Shown one piece after another: positions 7,081 to 14,589 of a stretch of 17,539 nucleotides of DNA. The position numbers and the translations under genes are program-made. The first letter of the stretch is position 1. Each line of letters opens with the position of its first letter. The stretch is taken from contig CAZYDR010000076.1 in assembly GCA_964645285.1 (NCBI GenBank), positions 1 to 17,539 on the forward strand, read 5' to 3'. Origin of the DNA: JAYZAP01 sp964645285 (GTDB taxonomy: Bacteria > Pseudomonadota > Alphaproteobacteria > JAAXGF01). The notes under the pieces were generated by a model. It searched no databases, had not been told where the DNA came from, and saw nothing but the letters and a program-made list of their open reading frames with translations.

Positions 7081-8571
7081 TCAATTCCCCATGGCGTATC
7101 GGCCCGCCGTTGTGCCAGCGAGGCGGCCGAACACCGCGCCTGATGTTAGCCCGGTGCCGCCGGGATAATTGAAATAAAATAGCCCGCCGATAAGTTCCCC
7201 GGCGGCGTGGAGGCCGGGCAGGGTGGCAAGATCGCCATCGAGCACCCGGCCCTGGCCGTCGATGCGCAGGCCGCCGAAGGTGAAGGTAATGCCGCAGGTC
7301 ACGCCATAAGCCTCGAACGGCGGCTCGTCGAGGGCGTTGGCCCAGTTCGACTTGGGCGGCGTCAGGCCATGCGTACAGCGCCCGTCCTTGATATTGGGGT
7401 TGAAGGGGATATCGCCGCGCACCGCATTGTTGAAAGCCTTGATGGTGGCAAGCGCCGCAGTGCTGTCGACTCCCTCCATCCGGTCCGTCAGGTCTTCCAG
7501 GGTATCGGCGGTGACCTTGGTAATTTGCCGGATGCGGTATTCGTCGCGCAGCAGGGGCAGGGCCTTGACGTCGAATACCTGCCAGGCGACCTGGTCCGGT
7601 TGCTCGAGGATGGCCCGGCCATACTTCGCGTAAGTGTAGTTGCGGAAATCAGCCCCTTCGTCGACGAAGCGCTCGCCCCGGGCGTTGAGAATGATGCCCA
7701 TGGGATAGCTGTGCTTTTGAAAGTTGTCGCCAACCGTCAGGTCACCGAACTCCGGCGCGTCCCGGTCCCAGGCCACCGCATGACAGCCCGACCAGTTTCC
7801 GTAGGACGCGGCGCCGATGTCGAGGGCCATGCGGATGCCTTCGCCGGTGTTGAAACGGCTGCCCCGGACCTTGGCTAGGTCCCAGTCCGGCCCCAGGTAG
7901 CGCGTGCGCCATTCCGAATTGGCCTCGAAACCGCCACAGGCCAGGATCACCGATTTGCCGGGCGCCTTAATAGTGCGGCCCTCATGACGCAGGATGACGC
8001 CGTGAACTCCATGGTCGTCGGCAATCAGCCGCTCGGCGCGGGCGCCGTAATGAATGGCGATACCGGCCTTGGCGGCGGCTCGAGTCCAGGCCTCGACCAG
8101 GCCCTCGCCACCGCCGAAAGCCTCGACGGTGAGGCCGCCCCAAAACTTGAAGCGGCCGTCGATCTGATAAGCCTGGCGCCGGTACATGGGCGCGAAGCGA
8201 ATGCCCAGGCCGCGCATCCAGCGCAGGGTCTTCCGGCTCTTGGTCACCAGGGTCTCGACCATGTCCGCGTTAGCGCGGTAACCGGTGACCCGGAACATGT
8301 CGTCGAAATACTGGTCCGACGAATAGGATCCGAAGTCAGCATTGGCGATTTCGTCTTCGGTGAGTTCGGGAATCAGCACGCGCAAGTCATCAATACCGTC
8401 GTAGACCACCCGCATGGCACCGGCGGTAAACCGGGTATTGCCGCCGGCCTCGTCCTCGGGCGCGCGCTCCAGCATGACGACCGAGGCGCCGGTCTCTCGC
8501 GCGGCAAAGGCGGCGGCAAAGGCGGCGTTGCCGGCGCCGACCACAATAACGTCGGCTGAAATTGAACTCAC
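7081..8571 (-). CDS. FAD-dependent dehydrogenase, TcuA (tricarballylate dehydrogenase)-like
   Basis: This 496-residue flavoprotein belongs to the fumarate reductase/succinate dehydrogenase/3-ketosteroid dehydrogenase superfamily. The N-terminal Rossmann motif VVGAGNAAFAA (10-20) ends in an FAD-ribose glutamate (E35), followed by AGGNTRFTAGAMR. ILNARGERFVDEGADF lies mid-protein. The C-terminus has AAGELIGGLFYFNYPGGTGL (456-475) followed by TSGAVFG, the signature of proteins annotated as TcuA, which oxidises tricarballylate to cis-aconitate. The tcuB electron-transfer and tcuC transporter genes are absent here, and the operon is otherwise CoA-based, so a different substrate is likely. The segment ITFTFGGLRID replaces the histidine-containing H-T-MGG of fumarate reductases. 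The GTG start at 8571 is supported by GGAGAGAGGGAG just upstream. It is the first gene of the five-gene operon. Confidence 0.88.
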   Translation of the reverse strand: MSSISADVIVVGAGNAAFAAAFAARETGASVVMLERAPEDEAGGNTRFTAGAMRVVYDGIDDLRVLIPELTEDEIANADFGSYSSDQYFDDMFRVTGYRANADMVETLVTKSRKTLRWMRGLGIRFAPMYRRQAYQIDGRFKFWGGLTVEAFGGGEGLVEAWTRAAAKAGIAIHYGARAERLIADDHGVHGVILRHEGRTIKAPGKSVILACGGFEANSEWRTRYLGPDWDLAKVRGSRFNTGEGIRMALDIGAASYGNWSGCHAVAWDRDAPEFGDLTVGDNFQKHSYPMGIILNARGERFVDEGADFRNYTYAKYGRAILEQPDQVAWQVFDVKALPLLRDEYRIRQITKVTADTLEDLTDRMEGVDSTAALATIKAFNNAVRGDIPFNPNIKDGRCTHGLTPPKSNWANALDEPPFEAYGVTCGITFTFGGLRIDGQGRVLDGDLATLPGLHAAGELIGGLFYFNYPGGTGLTSGAVFGRLAGTTAGRYAMGN

Positions 8572-8612
8572 GGATACTCCCTCTCTCCTGGCGGAAAGAG
8601 TATGTGCGCAAA

Positions 8613-8630
8613 TGTAGGTACTCCGCTACA
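8613..8630. promoter_or_regulatory. Possible operator in the divergent intergenic region
   Basis: TGTAG (8613-8617) and CTACA (8626-8630) form a perfect 5-base inverted repeat with an 8-base spacer. The site lies in the 96-base region between the divergent FAD-dehydrogenase operon and the HAD phosphatase gene, about 42 bases before the operon's GTG. The size and position suit a dimeric repressor, but the arms are short and no matching regulator is encoded nearby. Confidence 0.25.
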
Positions 8631-8667
8631 ACCCCTTGAGCTATAAAACATAAGGAAGCTGTCGAAA

Positions 8668-9462
8668 ATGCAGCCGTTAAAAGAGTTTCCCTTGTCGGCG
8701 CGCCGCCGCATCGGTTTCGTGCTTTGCGATATCGACGACACCCTGACGCTCGGTAGCAGACTACCCGGAGCCGCTTATATGGCGCTGGAGCGGCTGCGCG
8801 ATTCCGGGCTGCGCGTGGTGCCGATTACCGGCCGTCCCGCCGGATGGTGTGACCACATTGCGCGTATGTGGCCGGTCGACGGTGTGATTGGCGAGAACGG
8901 CGCGTTCTATTTTCACTACGACGATGGCGAACGGACGATGATCCGGCGCTACTGGCAAAACGATGCCGAACGCGATGATGATCGCCGCCGCCTTGATTCC
9001 CTGGCGGCCGGGATTGTCGCCGTCGTGCCGGGCGCCGCCGTGGCCGCCGACCAGCCCTATCGCGAGTGCGATCTGGCGGTAGATTTTCGTGAGGATGTGG
9101 CGCCACTGGCCGACGCGGATGTCGATCGCATCGTCGCCCTGTTCGAGGATGCCGGCGCCAAGGCCAAGGTTAGTTCGATCCATGTCAACGGCTGGTTCGG
9201 CAACTACGACAAGCTATCGATGACCCGAAAGCTGTTTGACGAGGTGTTCGGCGTTGACCTCGACACCGTCCGCGATCAGGTGGTGTTTGCCGGAGATTCG
9301 CCCAATGATGCGCCAATGTTCGACTACTTCCCGCACGCCGTCGGCGTCGCCAACGTCGCTGATTTTGCCGGGCGGCTCGACGCCGAACCAGCGTGGGTCA
9401 CCGAAGGGCGGGGCGGTAACGGCTTTGCCGAACTCGCGGCCGCTCTGCTTGAAGCTAAATGA
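8668..9462 (+). CDS. HAD-IIB (Cof-type) sugar-phosphatase-like hydrolase
   Basis: The 264-residue haloacid-dehalogenase-type phosphatase has all four motifs. Motif I is DIDDTLT with nucleophile D21 and acid D23; motif II is PITGRP (T54). The lysine lies in GNYDKLSMTRKLF (K182 or K188), and motif IV is FAGDSPNDAPMF (D210, D214). The alpha/beta cap between motifs II and III, and the C-terminal EGRGGNGFAEL, recall mannosyl-3-phosphoglycerate, sucrose-phosphate and trehalose-phosphate phosphatases. AAGGAAG (8652-8658) is a good ribosome site for ATG 8668. The gene converges on and overlaps the end of the phosphonate-transporter permease by 8 bases. It may dephosphorylate a compound imported by that transporter, but this is inference from position only. 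Confidence 0.87.
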   Translation: MQPLKEFPLSARRRIGFVLCDIDDTLTLGSRLPGAAYMALERLRDSGLRVVPITGRPAGWCDHIARMWPVDGVIGENGAFYFHYDDGERTMIRRYWQNDAERDDDRRRLDSLAAGIVAVVPGAAVAADQPYRECDLAVDFREDVAPLADADVDRIVALFEDAGAKAKVSSIHVNGWFGNYDKLSMTRKLFDEVFGVDLDTVRDQVVFAGDSPNDAPMFDYFPHAVGVANVADFAGRLDAEPAWVTEGRGGNGFAELAAALLEAK

Positions 9463-10270
9463 TGGCGTGGCGGACCTTGGCCGAGACCCATTCACTCAAG
9501 ATAACGGCGGCCAGGATAACGATTAGGATGACCGTGACTTGGGTCCAGGTAACGGTGTCGATCGAAGAACTCAACTGAAGGCCAATTCCGCCCGCGCCGA
9601 CCAGGCCGAGCACCGTCGATTCGCGAATGTTGATGTCCCAGCGAAACACCGAGATGCCGGCGAAAGCCGGCAGGATCTGGGGCACGATCCCGTAATTCAG
9701 GATCTGCGGGCCGCTGGCACCGGTTGCAGTGATCGCCTCGATCTGGTTCTCATCGATCTCCTCAATCGCCTCGTAGACCAGCTTGGAGCAAAACCCGATT
9801 GAGCGGAAGCCGATGGCGAGGACGCCGGCCAGCACGCCCGGACCGATGATCATGACTAGCATCAAGGCCCACAGCAACGAGTTGATTGAGCGCGATGAGA
9901 CGATAATGAACAACGCCAGGGGGCGCACGAACCTTGCACTGGGGGTGGTGTTGCGGGCCGCCAGAAAGGCCAGGGGAAAGGCGATGGTGATCGCCATGAG
10001 AGTTCCCAGAGTGGCGATGCTGACGGTGTCCCAGATGGGCCGCCACAAGTCGTCCATATAACTCCACTTCGGCGGCACCATGCGTTCGGCCAGATCTAGC
10101 GCCTGGCGCGGTGCATCCGAGACGAAGTACCAGATGGTTCGCTCGGAAACCAGTTCCCAGCAATAGACGATGAGCACCACGGTGAGGAACTGGCCGGCCC
10201 ATATGGTCAGTTGCCGGTTACGGTCGCGGCGCCGCCAGACTTTGCTGTCGTTGACTGTCGCGACCGGCAT
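9455..10270 (-). CDS. phnE: Phosphonate-type ABC transporter permease (second PhnE)
   Basis: This inner-membrane permease of 271 residues has several hydrophobic spans, for example 24-40, 83-105, 117-126, 134-156 and 245-260. The cytoplasmic coupling loop EAITATGASG (178-187) followed by ILNYGIVPQILP is the EAA motif that contacts the ATPase PhnC and is characteristic of PhnE. The conserved FRWDINIRESTVLGLVGAGG lies downstream of it. It is translated from an ATG that overlaps the stop of the first permease by one base (TAATG), so the two permeases are coupled and probably form a heterodimer. It is the last gene of the phn operon and converges with the HAD phosphatase. Confidence 0.95.
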   Translation of the reverse strand: MPVATVNDSKVWRRRDRNRQLTIWAGQFLTVVLIVYCWELVSERTIWYFVSDAPRQALDLAERMVPPKWSYMDDLWRPIWDTVSIATLGTLMAITIAFPLAFLAARNTTPSARFVRPLALFIIVSSRSINSLLWALMLVMIIGPGVLAGVLAIGFRSIGFCSKLVYEAIEEIDENQIEAITATGASGPQILNYGIVPQILPAFAGISVFRWDINIRESTVLGLVGAGGIGLQLSSSIDTVTWTQVTVILIVILAAVILSEWVSAKVRHAII

Positions 10271-11082
10271 TACTGCACCCAGTTTCTGATGTAGCCGGAG
10301 GTATATTCGACGACCATGACAATGCCAATGATGATGAGCAAAATCGCCGCCGCCGAATCGAATTCATAGCGGTCGAATGAGGTCAGCAGGGTCGCGCCAA
10401 TGCCGCCGCCGCCGACAATGCCAACGACTGCCGATTCGCGAAAATTGATGTCTAAACGATACATCCCCAAACCGATCATGCGCGGCATGACCTGCGGCTG
10501 CACCGCGTAGTTGAGCCACTGGAACCAATTTGCCCCGGTCGCCTTGACGGCTTCGGCCTGACCCGGATCTATGGATTCGATGTCCTCGGCGAGAAGCTTG
10601 CCGTAGAAACCGATGGTGGCGATGGACAGGGCGAGGATGCCGGCAAACGGGCCAAAGCCGAGCAGCTTCACGGCAAACAGCGCCAGGATAATTTCCGGAA
10701 ACGTCCGCGATATGGCGAGGATGGCCCGGGCGCAGAGATAAACTGGCCGGGGTGCCAGATTGCGCGCCGCGCCGAGACCGATGGGAATCGACAGGGCGAT
10801 GCCGAACGCCGTCGATACCACGGTCATCCACAGGCTTTCGAAAATGCCATCCAGAATGTCGCCGCCGCGCGACGTGAAATCCGGTGGAAAGAACGATGAA
10901 ATAAAACGATAGGCCCGCGGCGCCCCGTCGGCGACCCGCCCCCAGTTGGCGTCCATGGTGCCGAGCGCCAGCATAATATACACGGCGGCGCCGACCATGA
11001 GTCCCCAACGCAGCAGCGGCCGCTTGATAAAGGGCGGACGTTTCCAGGTCCGCCGGGCGGTGGCGCCCGGACCGGAGGTCAT
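10270..11082 (-). CDS. phnE: Phosphonate-type ABC transporter permease (first PhnE)
   Basis: The 270-residue permease is paralogous to the one downstream. The coupling loop EAVKATGANW (177-186) and the motif YRLDINFRESAVVGIVGGGG are the same hallmarks. Hydrophobic spans lie near 25-41, 83-105, 116-140, 145-162 and 243-258, and the N-terminal tail is basic and cytoplasmic. The start codon overlaps the PhnC stop (ATGA). Two separate permease genes in one phosphonate/phosphite transporter are common in alphaproteobacteria. The imported ligand cannot be told from the permeases. Confidence 0.95.
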   Translation of the reverse strand: MTSGPGATARRTWKRPPFIKRPLLRWGLMVGAAVYIMLALGTMDANWGRVADGAPRAYRFISSFFPPDFTSRGGDILDGIFESLWMTVVSTAFGIALSIPIGLGAARNLAPRPVYLCARAILAISRTFPEIILALFAVKLLGFGPFAGILALSIATIGFYGKLLAEDIESIDPGQAEAVKATGANWFQWLNYAVQPQVMPRMIGLGMYRLDINFRESAVVGIVGGGGIGATLLTSFDRYEFDSAAAILLIIIGIVMVVEYTSGYIRNWVQ

Positions 11083-11888
11083 GCCGCCGATCCTTGGCTT
11101 GCGCTATCCGTTTCGTTATCGTCCTTGACCACGCGGATGGTTTCAGACCAGTCCTCTTCGCCGTAGATATCTGTTAGCACGTCGGGAGTCAGGCCGGCGG
11201 GTGGTCCGTCGTAGACGATCGTCCCCTGGTCCAGGCCGACGACGCGCTTGGAAAACATTTGCGCCAACAACACGTCGTGAATATTGATGATCGCGGAGAG
11301 GCCGCGCTCCTCGCACAACTCAACGATGAGACGCATGATCTGGCGCGACGTCTTGGGGTCAAGCGACGCCGTGGGTTCGTCCACCAGTAGGACCTCAGGG
11401 TCCTGCACCAGGGCCCGGCAAATGCCCACCCTTTGGCGCTGGCCGCCGGACAGCTCGTCGGCCCGCTTGTCGACCATGTGGTCCAGGCCAACGCGCTCGA
11501 GCAGGCGGAAGACTTCGTCGATATCGCTTTGCGGAAATTTTCGAAAATAGCTGCGCCAGAAGCCGACGTATCCGAGGCGGCCGGAAAGCACGTTTTCCAT
11601 CACCGTCAGGCGCTCTACCAGGGCGTATTCCTGGAAGATCATGCCCATGCGCCGCCGCGCCTTGCGAAGCTTGCCCGAGCTCAGGGTGGCCACATTCAGG
11701 TCATTCAGGAAGACCGCACCCGAGGTCGGTTCCACCAGCCGGTTGATGCAGCGGATAAGCGTCGACTTGCCGGCCCCGGAAGGACCGATCAGCGCCATCA
11801 CCTGGCTGTCCGGTAGCTCCAGATCGATGCCCTTGAGGGCAAGGTCACCGGTCTTGTAGCGTTTAGACAGGCCGGCAATCCGCAGCAT
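11079..11888 (-). CDS. phnC: Phosphonate-type ABC transporter ATP-binding protein
   Basis: This ABC ATPase of 269 residues powers the PhnDEE importer on the cytoplasmic face. Visible elements are Walker A GPSGAGKST (35-43), Q-loop Q86 in MIFQEYALVERLTV, signature LSGGQRQRVGICRAL (146-160), Walker B VLLVDEPTASLD (166-177) and the switch histidine in NIHDVLLA. The insert GRLGYVGFWRSYF after the Q-loop is typical of PhnC. The ribosome site GAGGAA stands 5 bases before ATG 11888. It is separated from phnD by a 90-base gap holding a strong stem-loop. Confidence 0.96.
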   Translation of the reverse strand: MLRIAGLSKRYKTGDLALKGIDLELPDSQVMALIGPSGAGKSTLIRCINRLVEPTSGAVFLNDLNVATLSSGKLRKARRRMGMIFQEYALVERLTVMENVLSGRLGYVGFWRSYFRKFPQSDIDEVFRLLERVGLDHMVDKRADELSGGQRQRVGICRALVQDPEVLLVDEPTASLDPKTSRQIMRLIVELCEERGLSAIINIHDVLLAQMFSKRVVGLDQGTIVYDGPPAGLTPDVLTDIYGEEDWSETIRVVKDDNETDSASQGSAA

Positions 11889-11928
11889 GGCGTTCCTCGT
11901 CTGGTCTTATAAGGACAAGTGATTGGAA

Positions 11929-11969
11929 TCCGCCCGCAGGTTCGCGCAGGTGTAAACGCCGCGGGCGGA
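11929..11969 (-). other. GC-rich stem-loop between phnD and phnC
   Basis: A perfect 9-base stem, TCCGCCCGC (11929-11937) with GCGGGCGGA (11961-11969), encloses a 23-base loop ten bases after the phnD stop. No T-run follows on the transcribed minus strand, so it is not a classical intrinsic terminator. It would protect the 3' end of a phnD message or partly reduce readthrough. This is a usual way to make binding protein in excess over the membrane subunits. Confidence 0.5.
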
Positions 11970-11978
11970 GATTGCGTA

Positions 11979-12965
11979 TTATTTACATGCGTACTCGATG
12001 CCGTTGGCCGTATCGATCTTACGGATAACGTTCCAATCGAACTTGTGGACGATCGAAATGAACTTGCCTTCGCCGGATTTCTGGAACTCCTCCTTGAGTG
12101 CCGAGCCTTCCCACTCGAAGGTGAAGAAAGACTGCTTGATCAGCGCCACCAGGGTCGGATCCAGGTTGTGGGCATGGCCGTAGCCGGTGGTCGGAAAGGT
12201 CTGCGATTTGTAGATGGTACGGATATTGGCCGGATCCACGACCCCGCGGTCGATCATTCGGCGCATGACCGAGTTGGCGATCGAGGCGACTTCGTAGTCG
12301 CCATTGGCGATACCCATGACCGAGTTGTCGTGCTTGCCCGAGAAGTCGGTTTGGAAATCAACGTCCTTGATGAGGCCGAATTCAGACTTCAGCAGCGCCG
12401 AAGGGGCCTTGTTGCCCGAGTTGGAAGTCGGCGAGGTAAAAGTCAGGGTTCTGCCCTTGATATCGGCCGGTGTCATCATGTCGCTATCGGCGGGAACGAT
12501 GATTTCCATCTCGTAGCCGAAGGAGCCATCGGGCGACGCCATCATGGCAAACGGCGAGAATCCCGCGCAACTCACGGCGATCGGGTTCGAGCCCGTGTTG
12601 AAACCGGCCACGTGCAGGCGGCCCGAACGCATGGCTTCCAATTGGGCGGCGTTCGACTGGACCGAGAAGAACAGAACCTCCTTGCCCGTTACTTTCGCCA
12701 TATGGTCGATGAAGCCCGCCCAGACCGACTTGTAGACCGCCGGATCCTCGACCGGGGTGTAGGCGAAGATCAAGGTATCGGGATTGACCCAATCGGCCGG
12801 ATCGGTTGGCAGATCGGCAATCTGATCGCCGTCGCGGTCGCAATATTGTGCATCGAGGGTGCCGCGCGGGCATTCCGCCGCGGTGGCGGGCGCAGACTGC
12901 ATGATCAACAGGCTGGCCAAAGCCAAGCCCGACATGAACGTGAAAATCGTTTCGCGGATCGACAT
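11979..12965 (-). CDS. phnD: Phosphonate/phosphite-type ABC transporter substrate-binding protein
   Basis: The 328-residue periplasmic protein starts at ATG 12965, supported by GGGAGGAAA just upstream; the longer open frame (to 13073) has no ribosome site. Residues 1-30 are a Sec signal peptide ending in APATAA, cut before E31. The PhnD/PtxB family segments are FAYTPVEDPAVY, AGFNTGSNPIAV and TSPTSNSGN (177-185), the helix-capping serine/threonine loop that holds the phosphonate or phosphate-like group, followed by HDNSVMGIANGDYEVASIAN. The mature N-terminus carries two cysteines (C32, C42) and an EF-hand-like loop, DRDGDQIAD (43-51), not found in E. coli PhnD. The ligand could be a phosphonate, phosphite or phosphate ester. 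Confidence 0.93.
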   Translation of the reverse strand: MSIRETIFTFMSGLALASLLIMQSAPATAAECPRGTLDAQYCDRDGDQIADLPTDPADWVNPDTLIFAYTPVEDPAVYKSVWAGFIDHMAKVTGKEVLFFSVQSNAAQLEAMRSGRLHVAGFNTGSNPIAVSCAGFSPFAMMASPDGSFGYEMEIIVPADSDMMTPADIKGRTLTFTSPTSNSGNKAPSALLKSEFGLIKDVDFQTDFSGKHDNSVMGIANGDYEVASIANSVMRRMIDRGVVDPANIRTIYKSQTFPTTGYGHAHNLDPTLVALIKQSFFTFEWEGSALKEEFQKSGEGKFISIVHKFDWNVIRKIDTANGIEYACK

Positions 12966-13046
12966 TATTTTCCTCCCAGTTGTGTGTCGTTTGTTATGTA
13001 TCGGCTGATGCAACCTGAATTGGCACTTCAACCGTGTGGCGCCAGT

Positions 13047-13073
13047 ATTATACAGACGGGTGGACTTCGGCAA
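13047..13073 (-). promoter_or_regulatory. Putative phnD promoter with overlapping palindrome
   Basis: On the minus strand a perfect -10 box TATAAT (13052-13047) is preceded by TTGCCG (13073-13068), 15 bases apart, which is shorter than ideal. Transcription would leave a leader of about 75 bases before phnD. The -35 element lies inside the imperfect palindrome CGGCAACCGGTGCCG (13068-13082), a possible operator. No clear Pho box was seen. Confidence 0.4.
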
Positions 13074-13104
13074 CCGGTGCCGTGCAATGGATGGGTAAAA
13101 CTTA

Positions 13105-13766
13105 ATGCAAGAAAGCTCGCGGATGCTCTACCAATCGGTATTCCTCGACTTCGACGGCGTGTTGGTTGAGTCGACCGCCATCAAGGCGAAGGCTTTCCAG
13201 GCCCTCTATAGGGAGTATACGGCCCGGACGTGGTGGCGCGGGTGGCGACCCATCACAAGGCCAACGAAGGCATTTCGCGGCTGGTCAAGATTCGTCACTG
13301 CCATCAGGCTTTCCTCGGCGTCGCCTTGAGCGACCATGAACTCGCTACATTGGGTGAAACCTACACCGCCCGGGTCGAGGACCAGGTAGCGACGTGTGAC
13401 GATGTCGCCGGCGCCCGTGATTTTCTTGAATCCCATCATCGGGATATCCCACTGTTCGTGGTGTCCGGAACGCCCGAGGATGAAGTTCGCCGCATTGCTG
13501 AAAGGCGGAAAATCACCGGATTTTTCGTTGAGGTCCGCGGTTCGCCCCTCGGCAAGGAGGACATTCTGCGTAACTTGCTTGATCGTCATGGCCTGATGCC
13601 GGACGGCGCGCTATTTGTTGGTGACGCCATGGCCGATTGGGACGCCGCCACGGCTTGCGGCGTGGATTTTCTTGGTCGGGTGAGACCCGGCGATGACAAC
13701 CATTTTCCGACCGGCACCCGCACTGTGCCCGGTCTCACCACGTTGGGTACCGTCGTTAGGGGGTAG
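13105..13766 (+). pseudogene. HAD-IA family phosphatase with a frameshift
   Basis: The N-terminal part from ATG 13105 (or ATG 13123, MLYQSVF) reads SVFLDFDGVLVESTAIKAKA then FQALYREY, with motif I DFDGV. At about 13218-13220 the frame breaks. The expected continuation, GPDVVARVATHHKANEGISR, is in the frame beginning at 13221 and runs intact to 13766 with motif II VSGTPEDEVRR, the lysine in GSPLGKEDIL and motif IV FVGDAMADWDAA. One lost base, or two extra, explains the shift. All catalytic residues survive, so it is either a recent pseudogene or a sequencing error in a working gene of about 220 residues. It is divergent from phnD and may share its regulation. It does not look like phosphonoacetaldehyde hydrolase (PhnX). 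The end overlaps the convergent HutG-family gene by 11 bases. Confidence 0.82.
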
Positions 13767-14577
13767 TTCCACCGGCCCAGGCGAGCATGTCGCCGAGAAG
13801 TGTCTTGAGCACCGGGCGCACACGATCGGCTCGGTCAGGACGATAGGCGAAAGGCGCATCTTCGTTCATGTAGGTAATTTGAGACTGCTCCAGCTGGACC
13901 GCGTGAATGTTGGCCGCCGGGTTGCCATAGGTTCGGGTGATGTAGCCGCCGGTAAAGCGGCCGTTGAGCACGCTGGTGAAGCCTGCCGCATCGTCGCACA
14001 TCGCTAAAAGACCGGCGGCCAGATCAGGGTCCGCCGACGTGCCGCCACCGGTTCCGAGGTTAAAGTCGGGCAATCGGCCCTCGAAAAACCGCGGCACCCG
14101 GCTGGCGATTGAATGGGCGTCGAACAGCAGGGCTACGACATGATCCGTGTGCAGGCCCGCCAATGTGGCGGCAAGCTTATCGTGATAGGGCCGCCAATAG
14201 GTGGAGACCCGCTGGTCGATTTCCGTCGCCTCGGGGGCCTCGCCGTTATGATAGATCGGGTCGCGGGCGAAGGTGGTTGTCGGGCACAGCTCCGTATTGT
14301 CGGCGCCGGGGTATAGCGCCGCGCCATCAGGCGGCCGATTGAGGTCGACCACATAGCGCGAGTGAGTCGCGGCCAGCACGCTGGCGCCGAGATTGGTCGC
14401 GAAATCGTAGAGCTGCTCCAAATGCCAGTCCGTGTCGGCCAACACCAGTGCCTCGGGCGTCATGCGGGTGGCAATGGAATCGGGCACGTGGGTGCCGCAA
14501 TGGGGAATGCTGACCAGCAGCGGCGTGGACCCCTGAAGAAATTTGAAAACCTCCATGGCTGGGACACTGCCCGCCAT
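13756..14577 (-). CDS. N-formylglutamate amidohydrolase family protein
   Basis: The 273-residue protein belongs to the HutG/N-formylglutamate deformylase family, metal hydrolases that remove formate from N-formylglutamate at the end of one histidine-degradation route. Family landmarks include LLVSIPHCGTHVPDS near the N-terminus, DTDWHLEQLYDF, ATHSRYVVDLNRPPD, LCPTTTF, and LLFDAHSIAS. The His and Asp residues in these are the likely metal ligands. NGRFTGGYITRTYG lies near the C-terminus. No hut genes are adjacent, so its true substrate may be another N-acyl amino acid. Translation from ATG 14556 (MEVFKFLQG) would give 266 residues and fits the family start equally well; neither start has a clear ribosome site. 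Confidence 0.88.
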   Translation of the reverse strand: MAGSVPAMEVFKFLQGSTPLLVSIPHCGTHVPDSIATRMTPEALVLADTDWHLEQLYDFATNLGASVLAATHSRYVVDLNRPPDGAALYPGADNTELCPTTTFARDPIYHNGEAPEATEIDQRVSTYWRPYHDKLAATLAGLHTDHVVALLFDAHSIASRVPRFFEGRLPDFNLGTGGGTSADPDLAAGLLAMCDDAAGFTSVLNGRFTGGYITRTYGNPAANIHAVQLEQSQITYMNEDAPFAYRPDRADRVRPVLKTLLGDMLAWAGGTTP

Positions 14578-14589
14578 CGTCAGGGCTGT

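Noticed and set aside
12966..13073. N-terminal extension of PhnD by 36 residues.
   Set aside because: It would bury the signal peptide inside the protein, while ATG 12965 has a strong ribosome site.
11919..13169. A 416-codon plus-strand open frame antisense to phnD.
   Set aside because: The opposite strand encodes a PhnD protein with signal peptide and family motifs; the antisense translation is rich in Arg, Gly and His without recognisable domains, a usual by-product of high GC.
13105..13766. The HAD gene beside phnD as phosphonoacetaldehyde hydrolase (PhnX).
   Set aside because: Motif I and the cap do not resemble PhnX, and no aminoethylphosphonate transaminase (PhnW) gene is nearby.
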